A stretch of DNA of 64,000 nucleotides from Streptomyces californicus (lineage in GTDB: Bacteria > Actinomycetota > Actinomycetes > Streptomycetales > Streptomycetaceae): assembly GCF_000717645.1 (NCBI RefSeq), contig NZ_JNZZ01000006.1:124001-188000 (forward strand). Direction: 5' to 3'. This document shows positions 1 to 8,275 of this stretch, in pieces (position 1 is the stretch's first letter; each line of letters opens with the position of its first letter). The translations under genes were made by a program, and so were the position numbers. The notes below the pieces were generated by a model that did no database searches, was not told where the DNA came from, and saw only the letters and a list, made by a program, of their open reading frames with translations.

Positions 1-750
1 ACCGGGGAGGCGGTGCTGAGCGCCTCGCTGGTCTCCTCCTACCCAGAGCAGGACCTGGCGGTGATCAAGCTCGACGACGTGCCGGACGGGCTGAAGCCGG
101 CGAAATTCGGCGACGCGGAGAAGGTCGAGGTCGGGCAGATCGTGCTGGCGATGGGCTCGCCGCTGGGCCTGTCCAGCAGCGTCACCCAGGGCATCGTCTC
201 CGCCCTCGGCCGGACCGTGAGCGAGAGCAGGTCGGGCGGCGGCACCGGGGCGACCATCGCCAACATGGTGCAGACGTCGGCGGCGATCAACCCGGGCAAC
301 AGCGGCGGCGCGCTGGTCGACCTGGAGAGCCGGGTGATCGGCATCCCCACCCTCGCGGCGACCGACCCGCAGCTCGGCGACAGCGCGGCGCCGGGCATCG
401 GCTTCGCGATCCCGGTGTCGATGGTGAAGACGGTCGCGGACCAGATCATCAAGAACGGCAAGGTCACCGACTCGGGGCGGGCCGCGCTCAACATCACCGG
501 CCGGACCGTCGTGGACGACGACTACCGTCCCGCCGGGGTGGCGCTGGTCAGCGTCGAGCGGGGCGGGGCCGCGGCGGACGCGGGGCTGCGGCCCGGGGAC
601 ACCATCACGAAGATCGGGAGCACCGAGGTCACCACGATCACCTCGCTCTCCGAGGCCCTCGCCAACGACAAGCCGGGCCGGAAGGTGACCGTGACGTACA
701 CACGCGACGGCGACAGCCGCACGGCGGAGGTCACGCTCGGAGAGATCTGA
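1..750 (+). CDS. Trypsin-like serine protease with PDZ domain (HtrA/DegP family), 3' part
   Basis: The reading frame is open at the first base, so the gene begins upstream of the window. About 249 residues are visible. They contain the catalytic-Asp segment QDLAVIKL near the start, the active-site serine motif NPGNSGGAL, and a C-terminal PDZ domain (about the last 85 residues, with GLRPGDTITKIGS). The catalytic His and any membrane anchor would lie outside the window. Family members are envelope proteases that clear misfolded extracytoplasmic proteins; that role is inferred from the family. The frame ends at TGA 748-750, and a strong hairpin follows at 809-839. Confidence 0.93.
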   Translation, partial: TGEAVLSASLVSSYPEQDLAVIKLDDVPDGLKPAKFGDAEKVEVGQIVLAMGSPLGLSSSVTQGIVSALGRTVSESRSGGGTGATIANMVQTSAAINPGNSGGALVDLESRVIGIPTLAATDPQLGDSAAPGIGFAIPVSMVKTVADQIIKNGKVTDSGRAALNITGRTVVDDDYRPAGVALVSVERGGAAADAGLRPGDTITKIGSTEVTTITSLSEALANDKPGRKVTVTYTRDGDSRTAEVTLGEI

Positions 751-808
751 GCGCCGGGGCCTGACGCCCCTGGGCCGGTGAGAGAAGCGTCGGCCGGTGA
801 GAGACGCG

Positions 809-839
809 AAGGGCGGTACGGGTGACCCGTACCGCCCTT
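809..839. terminator. Hairpin terminator after the HtrA-type gene
   Basis: A 15-bp perfect inverted repeat (arms 809-823 and 825-839, starting AAGGGCGGTACGG) has a one-base centre and is followed by TTT on the plus strand. It lies between the plus-strand protease gene and a convergent minus-strand small gene ending at 906, so it can serve both directions. Confidence 0.8.
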
Positions 840-905
840 TCCGCCGGGCGTGCACCGCCCTCGTACCCCCGGCCCCGGCGCGTCCCGCTCCGCCGCGGCC
901 CGGCG

Positions 906-1115
906 TCAGGCGCCGTCGGCCTGCAGGCTCATCGGGCCGTAGATCTTGGTCGTGTCCTCGAAGAGCGTCACCTGTGCGGCGCCGCCCTCCAGGAGCTCCT
1001 TCCAGTACTCACCGATCCAGGACTCCGCGTCGCCCTGGGTGGTGAACTCCTCCGGCTGCAGCGCCGGCTCCGTCTCCGTACCGTCGGACTTCTCGAACCG
1101 CCACGTCCACGCCAT
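906..1115 (-). CDS. Conserved small hypothetical protein, 69 residues
   Basis: This short acidic, tryptophan-rich protein begins MAWTWRFEKSDG and contains the segment SWIGEYWKELLEGG. I recognise it as a small protein commonly kept in streptomycete genomes, but I know no function for it. The ATG at 1113-1115 is preceded on the minus strand by an AGGAGG-like sequence (plus-strand CAGCCTCCTGG), which supports this start over the much longer frame that continues upstream. It is divergent from the cobU-like gene at 1194, leaving 78 bases for both promoters. It has no membrane segment and no cysteines. Confidence 0.7.
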   Translation of the reverse strand: MAWTWRFEKSDGTETEPALQPEEFTTQGDAESWIGEYWKELLEGGAAQVTLFEDTTKIYGPMSLQADGA

Positions 1116-1193
1116 GTCAGCCTCCTGGGTCACGTTGCTGTGCGAAGCGTAGCCGGACGCGCACCTCGCGCGGGGACACGGGAGGATCAAGGT

Positions 1194-2399
1194 GTGGAAC
1201 TGACACTGCTCGGCACCGGAGCCCCCGAGGGGCTGCCGCGCCCCTCCTGCCCCTGCGCGGTCTGCGCCTCGGCACGCGGCCCGTGGGCGCGGGCCGCGAC
1301 CACGCTGCTGGCCGACGACGCGCTGCTGCTCGACCTCACCCCGGGGGCGGTGTTCGCCGCCGCGCGGGCGGGGCGCTCGCTGGGCGCCGTACGCCAGGTG
1401 CTGCTGACCCACCCGCACGACGGGCCCGCCGTCGAGCTGCCGGCCGCGCTGCCGCCGGCCGGGCGGGTGCCGGACGGCCAGGTGCTGACGCTGATCAGCG
1501 GCCACCGGGTGCGGGCGGTGGCGATGGACGCGCCGGGGACCGGGTACGAGGTGACGTCGCCGGAGGGCGAGCGGCTGCTGTACCTGCCGCCGGGGGCCGC
1601 CCCGGCCGGGCTGCCGGAACGGGTCGAGCGGCCGCTCGACATGGTCGTCTGCGATGTGGTCGGGCGGCCCGACGCGGTGGCCCGGCTGCGGGCGGCCGGG
1701 GCGGTCGGCCCGACGACCGAGGTGATCGCGGTCCACCTGGACCACGACGCCCCGCCGGGCCCGGCCCTGGAGCGGCGGCTCGCGGCGGCCGGGGCGCGGG
1801 CGGTGCCGGACGGGACGACGCTGGTGGTCGGCGAGTACCACGCGGTGCCGGACGTCCCGCGCCGGGTGCTGGTGACGGGCGGCGCGCGGTCGGGGAAGTC
1901 GGTGGAGGCGGAGCAGCGACTGGAGACGTTCCCGGAGGTGGTGTACGTGGCGACCGGCGGCCGCCGCGACGGGGACCCGGAGTGGGCGGCCCGGATCGGG
2001 CTGCACCGGGAGCGCCGGCCGGGCGCCTGGCGGACCGAGGAGACCTGCGAACTGGCGGAGCTGCTGCGGGCGGACGGGCCGCCCCTGCTGATCGACTGCC
2101 TGTCGCTGTGGCTGACCGACGCGATGGACCGGGTGGGGGCCTGGGAGGACGAGCGGTGGCACGACGGGGGCGGTGAGGCGGCGTTGCGGGAGCGGGTCGC
2201 GGAGCTGGTCGCGGCGGTGCGCGGGACCCGGCGGCCGGTGGTGCTGGTGACCAACGAGGTGGGCTCGGGGGTGGTCCCGGCGACCTCGGCGGGACGCCGG
2301 TTCCGGGACGAGCTGGGGCGGCTGAACGCGGCGGTGGCGGCCGAGTGCGAGCAGGTGCTGCTGGTGGTGGCGGGGCAGGTGCTGGTACTGCGGGGGTGA
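1194..2399 (+). CDS. cobU: Adenosylcobinamide kinase / adenosylcobinamide-phosphate guanylyltransferase with degenerate MBL-like N-terminal domain
   Basis: The 401-residue protein has two parts. The C-terminal half, from about residue 223, is a CobU/CobP enzyme with P-loop GGARSGKS, the LLIDCLSLWLTD segment and the VTNEVGSGVVP motif. CobU phosphorylates adenosylcobinamide and transfers GMP to give AdoCbi-GDP in cobalamin nucleotide-loop assembly. The N-terminal half begins VELTLLGTGAPEG and resembles a metallo-beta-lactamase fold, but the metal motif reads THPHDGP instead of HxHxDH, so hydrolase activity is doubtful. The GTG start at 1194 has GGAGG at 1181-1185. The gene is followed by a repeat-filled gap and then cobT on the same strand, consistent with one pathway. 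Typical free-standing CobU is under 200 residues, so this is a fusion. Confidence 0.88.
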   Translation: MELTLLGTGAPEGLPRPSCPCAVCASARGPWARAATTLLADDALLLDLTPGAVFAAARAGRSLGAVRQVLLTHPHDGPAVELPAALPPAGRVPDGQVLTLISGHRVRAVAMDAPGTGYEVTSPEGERLLYLPPGAAPAGLPERVERPLDMVVCDVVGRPDAVARLRAAGAVGPTTEVIAVHLDHDAPPGPALERRLAAAGARAVPDGTTLVVGEYHAVPDVPRRVLVTGGARSGKSVEAEQRLETFPEVVYVATGGRRDGDPEWAARIGLHRERRPGAWRTEETCELAELLRADGPPLLIDCLSLWLTDAMDRVGAWEDERWHDGGGEAALRERVAELVAAVRGTRRPVVLVTNEVGSGVVPATSAGRRFRDELGRLNAAVAAECEQVLLVVAGQVLVLRG

Positions 2400-2414
2400 G
2401 ACCCCGCGTCGGGG

Positions 2415-2593
2415 CCGTACGCCGTCGCGGGCGCGGGGGCGGGACCGTACGCGGGTTCGCGGGCTCGGACCGTACGGACGCGGGGCCGGGGCCGTACGCG
2501 AGTTCGCGGCTCGGGCCGTACGGACACGGGACCCGGGCCGTACGGACGCGGGGCCCGGGCCGTGTGCACCGGCACGCGGGCCCGGACCGTACG
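2415..2593. repeat. Degenerate tandem array built on CCGTACG
   Basis: CCGTACG starts at 2415, 2445, 2470, 2492, 2516, 2538 and 2587, with a degenerate copy (CCGTGTG) at 2560. The intervals are therefore 22-30 bases, mostly 22-25. The flanks of each copy are similar GC-rich sequence (GACGCGGG, GCGGGC). The array fills most of the 346-base gap between cobU and cobT. I saw no cobalamin-riboswitch core and no convincing gene in this gap. Confidence 0.75.
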
Positions 2594-2745
2594 CCGTCGC
2601 GGGCGCGGGGCCGGGGGCCGGGGGCCGGGGACGGGCGTTCTCGGGCGGGACCGGGCCGCGGGGTGACCGGTACTGTTCCGGGCAGGGGCCCGCCGCCGGG
2701 TTCCCGTGCCCGGACCCGACGTGACGACCCGCGAGGCAGACCTCC

Positions 2746-3885
2746 GTGAACCTGGACGACTTCTCCGACCTGATCCAACGCCCCGACGGGGGTGTGCGGC
2801 GCGATGCCGAGGAGCGGCGCGAGCGGCTGACCGTGCCCCCGGGGGCACTCGGGCGGCTCGACGAGCTGGGCGAGTGGCTCAGCGCCGCGCAGCAGTCCGT
2901 GCCGGTCAGGGCCGTCGAGCAGCCGCGTCTGGTGCTCTTCGCCGGTGACCACGGGGTGGCGGAGTTGGGCGTCTCCGGCCGGCCGGCGGGCGGCGCGCAC
3001 GCGCTGGTGCGGTCCGCCCTCGACGGGGCGAGCCCGGTCGCGGTGCTGGCCCGGCGGTTCTCGGTGCCGATGCGGATCGTGGACGTCTCCCTGGACTGCG
3101 ATCCGGAGCTGCTGCCCGAGTCCGTGGTGCGCCACCGGGTGCGGCGGGGCTCGGGGCGCATCGACGTCGAGGACGCGATGAGCGCGGAGGAGGCCGAGCG
3201 GGCGGTCCGCCTGGGCATGGCGATCGCCGACGAGGAGGCGGACTCCGGCACCGATCTGGTGGTGCTCGGCGACCTCAGCGTCGGCGGGACGACGGCCGCG
3301 GCCACCCTGGTCGCCGCGCTCTGCGGGACGGACGCCTCCGTGGTGACCGGGCGGGGCGGCGCCGGGATCGACGACCTGGCGTGGATGCGCAAGTGCGCGG
3401 CGATCCGCGACGCGTTGCGCCGGGCCCGGCCGGTCCTCGGCGACCAGCTGGAGCTGCTGGCCACCTCCGGCGGGGCGGACCTGGCGGCGATGACGGGCTT
3501 CCTGCTGCAGAGCGCGGTGCGGCGGATGCCGGTGATCCTGGACGGCGTCGTCGCGGCGGCCTGCGCGCTGGTGGCGCAGCGGGCCGCGTTCCGGGCCCCG
3601 GACTGGTGGCTGGCCGGCCAGGCCAGCGGGGAGCCCGCGCAGTCGAAGGCGCTGGACCGGATGGCGCTGACCCCGCTGCTGGACCACGGGGTGACGGTGG
3701 GCGAGGGCAGCGGTGCGCTGCTGGCCCTGCCGCTGGTGCAGGCCGCGGCGGCGCTGGCGGCCGAACTCCCCGAGCGCGAGCCGGAGCGGACGGCGGACGA
3801 CGAGGCCGCCGAGGAAATTGAGGCCGGGGACGGCGCGGACGGTACGGAGCCCGAGGCCGCGACCGCCGCCGCAGACGGGAGCTGA
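2746..3885 (+). CDS. cobT: Nicotinate-nucleotide--dimethylbenzimidazole phosphoribosyltransferase
   Basis: CobT transfers phosphoribose from nicotinate mononucleotide to dimethylbenzimidazole, giving alpha-ribazole phosphate for the lower ligand of cobalamin. The 379-residue protein shows the family segments RLVLFAGDHGV (about residue 65), GDLSVGGTTAAATL, SGGADLAAMTGFLL and, near the C-terminus, VTVGEGSGALLAL, which carries the presumed catalytic Glu. A roughly 40-residue acidic, Ala-rich tail follows the catalytic domain and looks dispensable. The GTG at 2746 is chosen because it precedes the typical N-terminus MNLDDFSDLI. It sits downstream of cobU, with cobS 1.8 kb further on. Confidence 0.93.
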   Translation: MNLDDFSDLIQRPDGGVRRDAEERRERLTVPPGALGRLDELGEWLSAAQQSVPVRAVEQPRLVLFAGDHGVAELGVSGRPAGGAHALVRSALDGASPVAVLARRFSVPMRIVDVSLDCDPELLPESVVRHRVRRGSGRIDVEDAMSAEEAERAVRLGMAIADEEADSGTDLVVLGDLSVGGTTAAATLVAALCGTDASVVTGRGGAGIDDLAWMRKCAAIRDALRRARPVLGDQLELLATSGGADLAAMTGFLLQSAVRRMPVILDGVVAAACALVAQRAAFRAPDWWLAGQASGEPAQSKALDRMALTPLLDHGVTVGEGSGALLALPLVQAAAALAAELPEREPERTADDEAAEEIEAGDGADGTEPEAATAAADGS

Positions 3886-4080
3886 GCCCCGCCGGCCCGC
3901 GCGGACGAGACCGGCGTCACCCGGACGGCGCTCAACTCCGCGCGGCCCCGGCCCGTCTTCGGGGGCGAGCGTGGCCCGGCGCACCCGCACCGGCGCCGCG
4001 TACGGAGCGGTGACCCACCGCCCCGGGACCGAAGACCGACGACCGACCGGGGGCCGTTCCATGCCGTCCGAGACGAGCGC

Positions 4081-4932
4081 GTGAGCCGCCGTGCGGCCCT
4101 GCGCCGGGCAGCCGTACGCGAGTGGGGACCGCCGGCCGCGGCCGTGCGGACCGCCCTCGCCGAACGCGGGGCGCGCGCCCTCGCGCTGACCCTGACCGCG
4201 ACGGCGCTGACCGCGCTCGTCCAGCTGGTGCAGAACCAGTCGTGGGGCTACGGGCCGGTGCGCGCTCTCGGGGCCGTACGGGCCGAGGACCCGTTCTGGT
4301 CGGCCCTCCTGCGGACGCCGCTGTCCCTGTTCGTGCCCGCCCTCGATCTGCCGGTGTGGGGTGCGCTGGCGCAGATCCTGCTGGTGTTCGGCGTCGCGGA
4401 GATCTGCCTGGGCCGGTGGCGGACGCTCGCGGTGGCGTACGCGGCGACGCTGGCGGGGACGCTGTACGCGCGGATCGGCGTCGCGCTCGGCCCCGAGGCG
4501 TTCCTCGGGCTGCCCGCCTCGGACGCGCGAGTGGTGGACACCGGCCCCTCGGCGGCGGTCGTCGCCCTGGCGGTGTACGTCTGCCATCAGCGGCGGGCCC
4601 GGTTCACCGGGGCGCTGGTGGTGGTCGCGATGGTGGTGGAGGTGCTGGTCAAGGACAACCTGGCGGGGCGCGAGCATCTGGCCGCCATCGCCGTGGTCCT
4701 GGCGGTGTGCGGCGTACGGGAGTGGCTCGGGCGGCGGACCCCCGCGCCGCCCCGGGCCGGGCGGCGGGCCCCCGCGATCCGGACCGGACGACGGCCGCCC
4801 GCACCCGGGGCCGGACGGCGGCGGTCAGCTCAGGGTCTCGGCGCGGGCGGCGGCGGTACCCGGTCCGGGGCGCCGCCGATGAGGTCCTGGAACTTCCGGC
4901 GCGGCCCGGCCCAGCGCACGTCGTGGTGGTAG
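4081..4932 (+). CDS. Rhomboid-like integral membrane protein
   Basis: The 283-residue protein has about five to six hydrophobic helices between residues 30 and 215, then a basic Pro/Arg-rich tail. The layout resembles the rhomboid-like membrane proteins common in actinobacteria. I do not see the Ser-His catalytic pair of an active rhomboid protease (no GxSG motif), so a proteolytic role is not supported. The GTG start at 4081 overlaps the stop of a seven-codon frame (MPSETSA, 4062-4085) in a GTGA arrangement. The last about 100 bases overlap the convergent gene ending at 4830, and the overlapping tail is low-complexity. It lies among cobalamin genes, but no link to that pathway is visible. 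Confidence 0.72.
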   Translation: MSRRAALRRAAVREWGPPAAAVRTALAERGARALALTLTATALTALVQLVQNQSWGYGPVRALGAVRAEDPFWSALLRTPLSLFVPALDLPVWGALAQILLVFGVAEICLGRWRTLAVAYAATLAGTLYARIGVALGPEAFLGLPASDARVVDTGPSAAVVALAVYVCHQRRARFTGALVVVAMVVEVLVKDNLAGREHLAAIAVVLAVCGVREWLGRRTPAPPRAGRRAPAIRTGRRPPAPGAGRRRSAQGLGAGGGGTRSGAPPMRSWNFRRGPAQRTSWW

Positions 4933-5603
4933 GCCCGCAGCATCGCCCGGGAGCGGGCCCGGTGGCGGTGGCGGTAGAAGCGGCGTGCCCAGGGCGAGGC
5001 GGGGCGGGCCAGGCGGAGGGCGCCGACCAGCGCGACGAACGGGACGAGGGTGCCGAGCACCGCCATCCGCGTCTTGCCCTTGAACAGGGAGATCAGGACG
5101 AAGCCGAAGTTGACCGCGTACGTCGTGATGACGCCGAAGCGGCCCTGCTGCTCCTCGTCGCTGACGTCGTCCACGCCGAGCGGGGAGAAGCCCGCCAGGA
5201 CCAGCAGGACGAGCGCGGCCGTCAGGACGACCACCTCGACGCTCTGCCGGCCCTCCTCGGTCCAGTACACGTCGTCGAGGTGCAGGATCAGGGCGAACTC
5301 GTCGAGGACCAGCCCCGCCCCGACCCCGAAGACCACCGCGAAGATCCCGGCGGCCACGCCCTGCCGCCCGCTCGCCACCGCGCCGAACCCGCCGGTCACC
5401 GACAGCACGACCCCGGGCACCACGTGGTGGATGTGCACACCGCCCGGCGTGATGTTGCGGAACGGGCCCTTCCCCGCGCGGATCATGCGGGTGATGGTGC
5501 GGGTGATCGCGAAGGTCAGGACGAAGGCGGCCAGCGCGAGGAGCAGCGGCAGCTTGCCGGGCTCCGTGATGTTCTCGTGCCACCAGTGACCCATGCCACC
5601 CAC
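4830..5603 (-). CDS. Conserved integral membrane protein of unknown function
   Basis: This 257-residue protein has about five to six predicted membrane helices (for example LLLALAAFVLTFAI and VVVLTAALVLLVLAGF). It also has a His-rich loop, GGVHIHHVVPG, at about residues 53-63, and an acidic loop LHLDDVYWTEEGRQS that could face a metal or charged partner. I recognise it as a conserved actinobacterial membrane protein, not as a family of known activity. The ATG at 5603 is upstream of MGGMGHWWHENI; an internal ATG is possible. Its 3' end overlaps the convergent rhomboid-like gene by about 100 bases. It is divergent from cobS. Confidence 0.75.
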   Translation of the reverse strand: MGGMGHWWHENITEPGKLPLLLALAAFVLTFAITRTITRMIRAGKGPFRNITPGGVHIHHVVPGVVLSVTGGFGAVASGRQGVAAGIFAVVFGVGAGLVLDEFALILHLDDVYWTEEGRQSVEVVVLTAALVLLVLAGFSPLGVDDVSDEEQQGRFGVITTYAVNFGFVLISLFKGKTRMAVLGTLVPFVALVGALRLARPASPWARRFYRHRHRARSRAMLRAYHHDVRWAGPRRKFQDLIGGAPDRVPPPPAPRP

Positions 5604-5669
5604 TCCCGATATGCCAGGTTCCGCCGCTTCAGTCGCGTTTCGGCCAATCTATCGGCAGGGCCCAGCGGC

Positions 5670-5682
5670 TAGCCTGCGCGCG
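5670..5682 (+). promoter_or_regulatory. Leaderless -10 of cobS
   Basis: TAGCCT at 5670-5675 ends exactly seven bases before the GTG at 5683. This is the spacing expected for a streptomycete leaderless transcript starting at the G of the start codon. There is no ribosome binding site upstream of the GTG. Confidence 0.55.
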
Positions 5683-6465
5683 GTGACCTCCCTGAACAGC
5701 CACGGCGTACGTTTCGCCTTCGGCACCCTGACCGTGCTGCCCGTCCGCGTGACCCGCTGGGACCGCGCGACCGCCCGCGCCGGGATGCTCTGCGCCCCGC
5801 TCGCCGGACTCGTCGTGGGGCTGCTCGCCGGGGGTGTCGGCGCGCTGTCGCTGCTGGCCGGGTCGGGGCCGCTGCTCGCGGCGGTCGCCTCCGTCGCGGT
5901 GCCCGCCGCCCTCACCCGGGGGCTGCACCTGGACGGTCTGGCGGACACGGCGGACGGCCTCGGCAGCGGGAAGCCGGCCGAGGACGCGCTGCGGATCATG
6001 AAGCAGTCCGACATTGGGCCGTTCGGCGTCGTCACGCTGCTCCTGGTCCTGCTGGCCCAGGTCGCGGTCCTTTTCGAGCTGTACGGGGAGGGCTGGGCGC
6101 ACGGGGCGCTCGGCTCCGCCGTCGCGGCCGTCGCCGCCCGGCTCGCGCTGACCCTGGCGTCCCGTCAGGGCGTGCCGCCCGCCCGGCCGGAGGGGCTCGG
6201 GGCGACGGTGGCGGCCACGGTCCCGGCGCGGTGGGCGCTGCTCGCGGCGGGGGTGGCGGCGGTCCTGTGCGCGGGGGCGGGCGCGGCGTTCGGGCCGTAC
6301 GGGGCGTTGCACCACGCGCTCGCGGTGCTCGGCGCGCTCGCGGCGGCCGAACTGCTGCTGCGGCACTGCGTCCGGCGGTTCGGCGGGGTCACGGGGGACG
6401 TCTTCGGGGGCGTCGAGGAGACCGCGGCGACGGCGGCCCTGGTGGTGCTGGCGCTCGGGGGCTGA
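5683..6465 (+). CDS. cobS: Adenosylcobinamide-GDP ribazoletransferase (cobalamin synthase)
   Basis: CobS joins AdoCbi-GDP, the product of CobU, to alpha-ribazole from CobT, completing cobalamin at the membrane. The 260-residue sequence has the family N-terminus GVRFAFGTLTVLPV and the metal-binding motif HLDGLADTADGL (about residues 84-95). The IMKQSDIGPFGV segment and five to six hydrophobic helices also fit the family. The GTG at 5683 is chosen because a TAGCCT -10 lies seven bases upstream and the residues before it lack conservation. With cobU and cobT this completes the nucleotide-loop set in the first 6.5 kb. Confidence 0.93.
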   Translation: MTSLNSHGVRFAFGTLTVLPVRVTRWDRATARAGMLCAPLAGLVVGLLAGGVGALSLLAGSGPLLAAVASVAVPAALTRGLHLDGLADTADGLGSGKPAEDALRIMKQSDIGPFGVVTLLLVLLAQVAVLFELYGEGWAHGALGSAVAAVAARLALTLASRQGVPPARPEGLGATVAATVPARWALLAAGVAAVLCAGAGAAFGPYGALHHALAVLGALAAAELLLRHCVRRFGGVTGDVFGGVEETAATAALVVLALGG

Positions 6466-6673
6466 CGGGCCGCGCCGGGAGGGCGTCCCGGGGCCGTTCC
6501 GGACCGCGTCGGCGGCCCGAGGCGCCGTCGGGAGGGCCCGCCGCCGTCACGGAGCGGAAACCGCGCGCGTAGGCTCATTCCCGGCACATCGTCGGGGCGT
6601 CTACGATGCGCCGGGCACGGCCGGCCCACCCCTCGGCCGAAACCGAACTCAACGGAAGCGAGATTTCACCACC

Positions 6674-8221
6674 GTGACTGCTCTCACTCTCAGCACTGCC
6701 GGTGCGGCGACGCTGCGCGCCGACGCACTCGTCGTCGGCGTCGCCAAGGGCGCCGAGGGACCGGTCCTGGCACCGGGTTCCGAGGCCGTGGACAAGGCGT
6801 TCGACGGAAAGCTCGCCGCCGTCCTGGAGACCCTCGGCGCCACCGGTGCCGAGGGCGAACTGACCAAGCTGCCCGCCGCGTCCGGCCTCAAGGCCCCGGT
6901 CGTCGTCGCGGTCGGTCTCGGTGCGGTCCCGGACAAGGAGGACGCGTACGACGCCGAGGCGCTGCGCCGCGCCGCGGGCACCGCCGCCCGCGCCCTGTCC
7001 GGTGTCAAGAAGGCCGGCTTCGCGCTGCCCGCCGGCTCCGTCGAGGACGCCGCCGCGGTCGCCGAGGGCGCGCTCCTGGGCGCGTACGCCTTCACCGCCT
7101 ACCAGGGCGGCGAGGACAAGCTGGCCCCCAAGAAGGCCAAGTCCAAGGACAACGGCCCGAAGCAGCCGCTCGGCGAGGTGGCCCTGCTCGGCGGCAAGGC
7201 CCGCGACAAGGCGTACAAGGCGGCCGTCGAGCGCGCGCTGGCGCTGGTTGAGGAGATCAACCGGGCCCGCGACCTGATCAACACCCCGCCGAACGACCTG
7301 TACCCCGAGTCCTTCGCCGCCGTGGCCACCGCCGCGGGCAAGGAGCACGGCATCAAGGTGCAGGTCCTCGACGAGAAGGCGCTCGTCAAGGGCGGCTACG
7401 GCGGCCTCCTCGGCGTCGGCCAGGGCTCCACGAACGGCCCGCGCCTGGTGAAGCTCGCCTACACGCACCCCAAGGCGGAGAAGACCCTGGCCCTCGTGGG
7501 CAAGGGCATCACCTACGACTCGGGCGGCATCTCGCTCAAGCCGGCCGGCCACAACGAGACGATGAAGTGCGACATGAGCGGTGCGGCCGCCGTGTTCGCC
7601 GCGGTCGTCTCCGCCGCCCGCCTGGGCCTGAAGGTCAACGTCACCGGCTGGCTGGCGCTGGCCGAGAACATGCCCTCCGGCAACGCCACCCGCCCCGGTG
7701 ACGTGCTGCGCATGTACAGCGGCAAGACCGTCGAGGTGCTCAACACCGACGCCGAGGGCCGGCTCGTCCTGGCCGACGCGCTGACCCGCGCCTCGGAGGA
7801 GAAGCCGGACGCGATCGTCGACGTGGCGACCCTGACCGGCGCGATGGTGCTGGCGCTCGGCAACCGCACCTTCGGCATCATGGCCAACGACGACGCCTTC
7901 CGTACGTCGATCCATGAGATCGCCGACGAGGTCGGCGAGGCGTCCTGGCCGATGCCGCTCCCCGCGGACCTGCGCAAGGGCATGGACTCCCCCACCGCCG
8001 ACATCGCCAACATGGGCGAGCGCATGGGCGGCGGCCTGGTGGCCGGCCTGTTCCTGAAGGAGTTCGTGGGCGAGGGCATCGCCTGGGCGCACCTGGACAT
8101 CGCGGGCCCGGCCTTCCACGAGGGCGCTCCGTACGGCTACACGCCCAAGGGCGGCACCGGCTCCGCGGTCCGCACCCTGGTGCGCCTCGCCGAGCGCACC
8201 GCCGACGGCGACCTCGGCTGA
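6674..8221 (+). CDS. pepA: Leucyl aminopeptidase (M17 family)
   Basis: This cytosolic di-metal aminopeptidase removes N-terminal residues from peptides. The 515-residue length is typical of the family. The catalytic domain carries GITYDSGGISLKP, KCDMSGAAAV with the metal-binding Lys and Asp, and the M17 signature NTDAEGRL with metal ligands Asp and Glu. The N-terminal about 170 residues form the regulatory domain. The GTG at 6674 begins MTALTLSTAG and has GGAAGCGAG upstream. A TAGGCT at 6570-6575 is a possible -10, which would give a leader of about 90 bases. A strong hairpin at 8242-8275 ends the unit. Confidence 0.95.
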   Translation: MTALTLSTAGAATLRADALVVGVAKGAEGPVLAPGSEAVDKAFDGKLAAVLETLGATGAEGELTKLPAASGLKAPVVVAVGLGAVPDKEDAYDAEALRRAAGTAARALSGVKKAGFALPAGSVEDAAAVAEGALLGAYAFTAYQGGEDKLAPKKAKSKDNGPKQPLGEVALLGGKARDKAYKAAVERALALVEEINRARDLINTPPNDLYPESFAAVATAAGKEHGIKVQVLDEKALVKGGYGGLLGVGQGSTNGPRLVKLAYTHPKAEKTLALVGKGITYDSGGISLKPAGHNETMKCDMSGAAAVFAAVVSAARLGLKVNVTGWLALAENMPSGNATRPGDVLRMYSGKTVEVLNTDAEGRLVLADALTRASEEKPDAIVDVATLTGAMVLALGNRTFGIMANDDAFRTSIHEIADEVGEASWPMPLPADLRKGMDSPTADIANMGERMGGGLVAGLFLKEFVGEGIAWAHLDIAGPAFHEGAPYGYTPKGGTGSAVRTLVRLAERTADGDLG

Positions 8222-8241
8222 GTCCGAGCAGCGAGCCGTCG

Positions 8242-8275
8242 CGTACGGCCCCGGGCATACGTCCGGGGCCGTACG
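8242..8275. terminator. Hairpin terminator after pepA
   Basis: A 13-bp perfect stem (arms 8242-8254 and 8263-8275, CGTACGGCCCCGG and its complement) has an eight-base loop and lies 20 bases after the pepA stop. Confidence 0.8.

Noticed and set aside
2415..2593. CRISPR array interpretation of the intergenic repeat blocks
   Set aside because: Units are degenerate, spacers are not unique sequences of constant length, and there are no cas genes in the window.
2400..2745. Cobalamin riboswitch upstream of cobT
   Set aside because: I looked for the conserved B12-box core (GCCACTG) and peptidyl-like stem arrangement and found only CCGTACG repeats.
906..3935. Long minus-strand frames of up to about 1000 codons opposite cobU and cobT
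   Set aside because: Low-complexity Pro/Arg/Ser sequence opposite genes with clear catalytic motifs. Only its last 69 codons (906-1115) coincide with a real small gene.
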